The notes under the pieces were generated by a model. That model did not search any database. It had not been told where the DNA came from and worked only from the letters and a program-made list of their open reading frames with translations. A stretch of 64,000 nt of DNA from Microbacterium sp. AK031 (GTDB taxonomy: Bacteria; Actinomycetota; Actinomycetes; Actinomycetales; Microbacteriaceae), in NCBI RefSeq assembly GCF_024807145.1, contig NZ_JANUCA010000009.1, positions 62,001 through 126,000 of the forward strand. The letters run 5' to 3'. The translations under genes were made by a program, and so were the position numbers. Position 1 is the first letter of the stretch; every line of letters begins with the position of its first letter. This document shows, piece by piece, positions 59,700 to 64,000 of the stretch.

Positions 59700-59796
59700 G
59701 CGACCCCGTGCTCCCCGAACGTCGATTCCCGACGAGAGGGTCGAGCGCCGGTGTCGCCGCCATCGGCCCCTCACCCCAGACCGTTAAGGTAGAACC

Positions 59797-60840
59797 ATGA
59801 CGTATTCCGTCGCCGTCTCCGGCGCATCCGGCTATGCGGGAGGCGAGATCCTGCGCCTGCTGGCGAGTCACCCGGACATCGAGATCCGCACCGTCACCGC
59901 GCATTCCAACGCCGGCCAACCACTGATCCAGCACCAACCGCACCTGCGCTCGCTTGCGCACCTCACCCTGCAGGACACCACGCCGAACATCCTCGCGGGC
60001 CACGACATCGTCTTCCTCGCGCTTCCGCACGGTCAGTCCGGCCAATACACGGTTGCCCTGGGCGATGTTCCGCTCGTGATCGATGCCGGCGCCGATCATC
60101 GCCTCACATCACGGGATTCCTGGGATGCGTTCTACGGCGGCGACTTCCACGAGCCCTGGGCGTACGGCGTCCCGGAGCTGCTGGTCGATGGCGCGAAACA
60201 GCGCGAGACGCTTCGCAGCGCCAGCCGCATCGCAGCCCCCGGTTGCAACGCCTCGACGGTGAGCCTCAGCCTCGCCCCCGGCATCGCTGCAGGAGTCATC
60301 GACCCGAGCGACATCGTCGCGGTGCTCGCGGTCGGTCCTTCCGGGGCCGGCAAGAGCCTCAAGACCAATCTGCTCGCGAGCGAGATCCTCGGCAGCGCGA
60401 ACCCCTACGCCGTGGGTGGCACGCACCGGCACATCCCCGAGATCCAGCAGGCGCTCTCGGCCGCAGGCGCGGATGAGGTGCGGATCTCCTTCACCCCCGT
60501 GCTCGTGCCGATGGCACGCGGCATCCTCGCCACCTGCACCGCACCGATCATCGAGGGTGTCACCGATGCCGAGATCCGTGCGGCGTGGGAGAGCGCCTAC
60601 GGCGATGAGACCTTCGTGCAGCTGCTGCCGGAGGGCCAGTTCCCCCGCACCGCCGACGTCATCGGCGCCAATACGGCGTTGATCGGTCTCGCGATCGACC
60701 GCGCGGCGAACCGTGTCACGGTCGTCACCGCCGTCGACAACCTCGTCAAGGGCACAGCGGGCGCCGCCATCCAATCCATGAATCTCGCGCTCGGACTCCC
60801 CGAGGATCGGGCGCTGTCACTGAACGGAGTCGCGCCATGA
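59797..60840 (+). CDS. argC: N-acetyl-gamma-glutamyl-phosphate reductase
   Basis: A 347-residue enzyme reducing acetylglutamyl phosphate to the semialdehyde. [27 protein letters not shown] binds NADPH; the catalytic Cys is in [33 protein letters not shown] and [16 protein letters not shown] are C-terminal hallmarks. First gene of argCJBD; overlaps argJ by 4 nt. Confidence 0.97.
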   Translation: MTYSVAVSGASGYAGGEILRLLASHPDIEIRTVTAHSNAGQPLIQHQPHLRSLAHLTLQDTTPNILAGHDIVFLALPHGQSGQYTVALGDVPLVIDAGADHRLTSRDSWDAFYGGDFHEPWAYGVPELLVDGAKQRETLRSASRIAAPGCNASTVSLSLAPGIAAGVIDPSDIVAVLAVGPSGAGKSLKTNLLASEILGSANPYAVGGTHRHIPEIQQALSAAGADEVRISFTPVLVPMARGILATCTAPIIEGVTDAEIRAAWESAYGDETFVQLLPEGQFPRTADVIGANTALIGLAIDRAANRVTVVTAVDNLVKGTAGAAIQSMNLALGLPEDRALSLNGVAP

Positions 60841-61994
60841 GCGTCACCGCACCCCAGGGTTTCGAAGCGGCCGGCGTCGCAGCGGGCCTCAAACCCACCG
60901 GCAATCCCGACGTCGCCGTCGTCGTCAATCGCGGCCCCCGCAAGATCGGCGCCGCAGTCTTCACCAGCAACCGCGCGAAGGCGAACCCCATCATCTGGTC
61001 GCAGCAGGTCATCACCGACCGCACGGTCGAGGCGATCGTGCTGAATTCGGGCGGTGCGAACTGCTTCACCGGGGCGTTCGGATTCCAGACGACGCACCAG
61101 ACCGCCGAGAAGGCCGCCGAGCTGCTCGACGTCAGTGCCGGTGACATCCTGATCTGCTCCACCGGCCTGATCGGCACGGGCGACGAAGCATTCCGTGGCA
61201 AGGTGCTCGATGGAACCGCGCAGGCGATCGCCGAGCTCAGCACCGACGGCGGGGACGCGGCGGCACAGGCCATCATGACCACCGACTCCGTCGCGAAGAC
61301 GGCAGTCGTCTCACGCGACGGCTGGACCATCGGAGGCATGGCCAAGGGGGCGGGGATGCTTGCGCCAGGACTGGCCACGATGCTCGTCGTCATCACCACC
61401 GACGCCGACCTCGACGCGCTCGACGCCGACACCGCACTGCGCCGCGCGACGGGGCAGACGTTCGACCGGCTGGACTCCGACGGCTGCATGTCTACCAATG
61501 ACCAGGTGACTCTGCTCGCCAACGGCGCCAGCGGCATCCGGCCCGACCTCGATGATTTCGCGGCCGCCCTGACCGAACTCAGCGATGAACTCGCCATCAA
61601 GCTGCAGAGCGATGCCGAAGGTGCGAGCCACGACATCACGATCCGCGTCACGAACGCCGCATCCGAGCAGGAAGCTGTGGAAGTCGGCCGTTCCGTCGCG
61701 CGCAACAACCTCTTCAAAGCGGCGATCTTCGGCAACGACCCGAACTGGGGTCGCGTCCTCGCGGCGATCGGCACCACCAGCGCGCAGTTCGACCCGTACA
61801 ACGTCGACGTCTGGATGAACGGCGTACGAGTGTGCTCGGACGGCGGCCCGGACCGCCCGCGCGAAGACGTCGACCTCACCCCCCGGGCCACTGATCTGCT
61901 CATCGATCTGCAGGTGGGCGAGTCCGAGGCGACGATCCGCACGAACGACCTCACCCACGACTACGTCCACGAGAACAGTGCGTACGCCTCATGA
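60837..61994 (+). CDS. argJ: Bifunctional glutamate N-acetyltransferase / amino-acid acetyltransferase
   Basis: A 385-residue ornithine acetyltransferase. The autoprocessing site precedes the nucleophilic Thr in [41 protein letters not shown] and [20 protein letters not shown] are family blocks; [13 protein letters not shown] closes the active site. It recycles acetyl groups; ability to use acetyl-CoA is not readable. Overlaps both neighbours by 4 nt. Confidence 0.97.
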   Translation: MSVTAPQGFEAAGVAAGLKPTGNPDVAVVVNRGPRKIGAAVFTSNRAKANPIIWSQQVITDRTVEAIVLNSGGANCFTGAFGFQTTHQTAEKAAELLDVSAGDILICSTGLIGTGDEAFRGKVLDGTAQAIAELSTDGGDAAAQAIMTTDSVAKTAVVSRDGWTIGGMAKGAGMLAPGLATMLVVITTDADLDALDADTALRRATGQTFDRLDSDGCMSTNDQVTLLANGASGIRPDLDDFAAALTELSDELAIKLQSDAEGASHDITIRVTNAASEQEAVEVGRSVARNNLFKAAIFGNDPNWGRVLAAIGTTSAQFDPYNVDVWMNGVRVCSDGGPDRPREDVDLTPRATDLLIDLQVGESEATIRTNDLTHDYVHENSAYAS

Positions 61995-62908
61995 CCGACA
62001 CTCACGACACACCCCCTGATCTCGCGGCTGTCAAAGCCACAACGCTGATCGGGTCGCTGCCATGGCTGAAGAAGTTCCGCGACCAGATCGTCGTGGTCAA
62101 GTACGGCGGCAACGCGATGGTGTCGGACGAGCTGCAGGAGGCGTTCGCGCAGGACATCGCGTACCTCCGCTACGTCGGCGTGCAGCCGGTCGTCGTGCAC
62201 GGCGGCGGTCCGCAGATCTCGAACATGCTCGACCGGCTCGCGATCCCCAGCGAGTTCAAGGGCGGCTACCGGGTCACCAACACCGAGGCGATCAGCGTCG
62301 TGCGCATGGTGCTCACCGGGCAGGTCAACCCGCAGCTCGTCGCGAAGATCAATTCGCACGGCCCGATCGCGACCGGCCTGAGCGGTGAGGACGCCGGACT
62401 CTTCGGCGGACGCCGTCGCGGCGTCGTGATCGACGGGGAGGACATCGACTTGGGACGTGTCGGCGACGTCGTCGAAGTCGACCCGACCGCAGTGCTCGAT
62501 CACCTCGCGGCCGGGCGCATCCCAGTGATCTCCAGTATCGCGCCGGATCTCGATCATCCAGGGCAGTCTCTGAACGTGAACGCGGATGCCGCGGCATCCG
62601 CTCTCGCGATCGCATTGAACGCACGCAAGCTCGTCGTCCTCACCGACGTGCCTGGACTGTATGCGGACTGGCCCAACCGCGAGTCGCTGGTCTCGCACCT
62701 CACATCCGCCCAACTCACCGAGATGCTGCCGACGCTCGAGTCGGGGATGATCCCGAAGATGCGCGCCTGTCTCGACGCGGTCGAGGGCGGAGTGGATGCA
62801 GCGGCCATCATCGACGGACGAGTGCCGCACTCGGTGCTCGTCGAACTATTCACCAACGAAGGAATCGGAACAGAAGTGGTACTCGGACAATCAGGGGTGA
62901 CGGCATGA
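61991..62908 (+). CDS. argB: Acetylglutamate kinase
   Basis: A 305-residue amino acid kinase, the usual feedback-control point of arginine synthesis. [77 protein letters not shown] and [18 protein letters not shown] are the expected motifs. The N-terminal helix (about 25 residues) is of the length seen in arginine-sensitive hexameric forms. Overlaps argJ and argD by 4 nt. Confidence 0.97.
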   Translation: MTDTHDTPPDLAAVKATTLIGSLPWLKKFRDQIVVVKYGGNAMVSDELQEAFAQDIAYLRYVGVQPVVVHGGGPQISNMLDRLAIPSEFKGGYRVTNTEAISVVRMVLTGQVNPQLVAKINSHGPIATGLSGEDAGLFGGRRRGVVIDGEDIDLGRVGDVVEVDPTAVLDHLAAGRIPVISSIAPDLDHPGQSLNVNADAAASALAIALNARKLVVLTDVPGLYADWPNRESLVSHLTSAQLTEMLPTLESGMIPKMRACLDAVEGGVDAAAIIDGRVPHSVLVELFTNEGIGTEVVLGQSGVTA

Positions 62909-64000
62909 CCGTCTGGAAGGAAGACGCCGCACGGGATCTCGTGCTCAACGCGGGGGAGCGGTTCGCGCTGCTCACCCGAGGCGACGGCTCATACCTCTGG
63001 GATGATCAGGGCAAGCGACACCTCGACTTCCTCGCAGGCATCGCCGTGACCTCGCTCGGTCACGCTCACCCGGTGTTCGTCGACGCCATCTCGAAGCAGG
63101 CCGCGATCCTCGCCCACGTGTCGAACTACTTCGCCACGCCTCCGCAGCTCGAGCTCGCGGCGCGCCTGAAGCGTCTCGCGGGAGCCGGCATCGACGGCCG
63201 CGTATACTTCTCGAACTCCGGCGCAGAGGCCAACGAGGCCGCGTTCAAGCTCGCGCGCCTGCACGGCGGATCCGAGCGGCCCCGCATCATCGCGCTGGAG
63301 AACGCGTTCCACGGACGCACCATGGGCTCTCTCGCCATGACGGCGAAAGCGTCGATGCGTGCGCCGTTCGAGCCGATGCCCGGTGGCGTCGAGCACATTC
63401 CCGCCACGATCGAGGCGCTCGAAGCAGCCCTCGACGACCGGGTCGCTGCGGTCTTCGTCGAGCCCATCCAGGGCGAGGCCGGCGTCGTCGAACTTCCGGA
63501 GGGCTATCTCGCTGCTGCGCGCTCGCTCACGCTGAAGCACGGCGCGCTGCTCATCATCGACGAGATCCAGACCGGCGCCGGCCGCACCGGCACATGGTTC
63601 GGCTTCAACCACGAGGGCATCACGCCCGACGCGATCACGCTCGCCAAGGGCATCGGCGGCGGCTTCCCGATCGGCGCTCTCGTCACGTTCGGCGCAGCGA
63701 GCTCGCTGTTCACGCCCGGATCACACGGCTCGACGTTCGGCGGCAACCCGCTGGGGACGGCCGTCGCGAACGCCGTCCTCGGTGAGATCGAACGCGCGGG
63801 ACTGGTGGAGAACGCTGCCGCGCGCGGAGCGCAGCTGCGCACCGTGATCGAAGGCATCGGCTCGCCGCTCGTCAGCGGCGTGCGCGGACGCGGCCTGCTC
63901 ATCGGGGTCGCCCTGACCGCCCCCGTCGCGGGCAAGGTCGTCGAGGCCGCGCAGGAGCGCGGTCTGATCGTGAACGCGGCAAATCCGGAGACGGTGCGCA
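62905..64000 (+). CDS. argD: Acetylornithine aminotransferase (partial)
   Basis: The first 365 residues of a class III PLP aminotransferase; the 3' end is beyond the window. [80 protein letters not shown] with the PLP-contacting Asp, and the Schiff-base Lys in [17 protein letters not shown] are intact. ATG 62905 overlaps the argB stop. Confidence 0.96.
   Translation, partial: MTVWKEDAARDLVLNAGERFALLTRGDGSYLWDDQGKRHLDFLAGIAVTSLGHAHPVFVDAISKQAAILAHVSNYFATPPQLELAARLKRLAGAGIDGRVYFSNSGAEANEAAFKLARLHGGSERPRIIALENAFHGRTMGSLAMTAKASMRAPFEPMPGGVEHIPATIEALEAALDDRVAAVFVEPIQGEAGVVELPEGYLAAARSLTLKHGALLIIDEIQTGAGRTGTWFGFNHEGITPDAITLAKGIGGGFPIGALVTFGAASSLFTPGSHGSTFGGNPLGTAVANAVLGEIERAGLVENAAARGAQLRTVIEGIGSPLVSGVRGRGLLIGVALTAPVAGKVVEAAQERGLIVNAANPETVR

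Overview
The window is a high-GC actinobacterial chromosome segment, most likely Microbacterium or a close Microbacteriaceae relative. This rests on family recognition and gene order, not on a search: a WhiB protein, a PriA-type HisA, gluABCD, an actinobacterial LexA/LysM pair, Ku/LigD, 13E12-type HNH remnants and arg genes in the order C-J-B-D. Positions 1-2201 hold a LigD polymerase domain divergent from Ku, a DedA membrane protein and tRNA-Leu(UAG).

From 2342 to 30145 there was originally one tad/flp pilus operon: tadA, tadB, tadC, a small Flp-like pilin, two TadE-like pseudopilins and a TadG-like protein. Two separate serine-integrase islands now split it. Element 1 (about 14.25 kb, 5189-19443) interrupts tadC, with TGCTG at both ends. 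Element 2 (about 9.1 kb, 19707-28812) interrupts the pilin gene, with AGGT at both ends. Only about 260 bp of host DNA lies between them. In both, the large serine integrase sits at the right end on the minus strand, 22-28 bp from the junction. Deleting either element in silico restores the host reading frame exactly.

Element 1 carries a type II restriction-modification pair, a TIGR02391 (Ymh) protein, two surface or membrane proteins sharing an upstream repeat, an XRE regulator with a palindromic operator, a gene with a perfect LexA box, an Abi-alpha-like protein, a small resolvase, a WhiB protein and a tightly overlapping replication operon (helicase and primase-polymerase). It has no virion genes and looks like a defence-carrying integrative element or phage satellite. 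Element 2 carries an HK97-fold major capsid protein, two HNH proteins, a small protein resembling actinophage small terminases, a set of unknown small genes and a cluster of three palindromes that may be an origin. It has no portal, large terminase, protease or tail gene, which suggests a capsid-bearing satellite that depends on a helper phage.

Positions 30161-64000 are conserved core genome: an MFS transporter; prfB-ftsE-ftsX-smpB; an S9 peptidase; lexA divergent from a LysM protein (probable SOS division inhibitor); hisC-hisB-hisH-priA with an SseB gene; infC-rpmI-rplT with a structured leader and an ATC start; a TrmH-type methyltransferase; gluABCD; pheST; two pseudogenes; a cupin; a DUF402 protein; a TPP riboswitch ahead of thiM and a ThiE-ThiD-TenA fusion; an epimerase; and argCJBD preceded by an arginine-rich leader peptide. 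The first and last genes are cut by the window edges.
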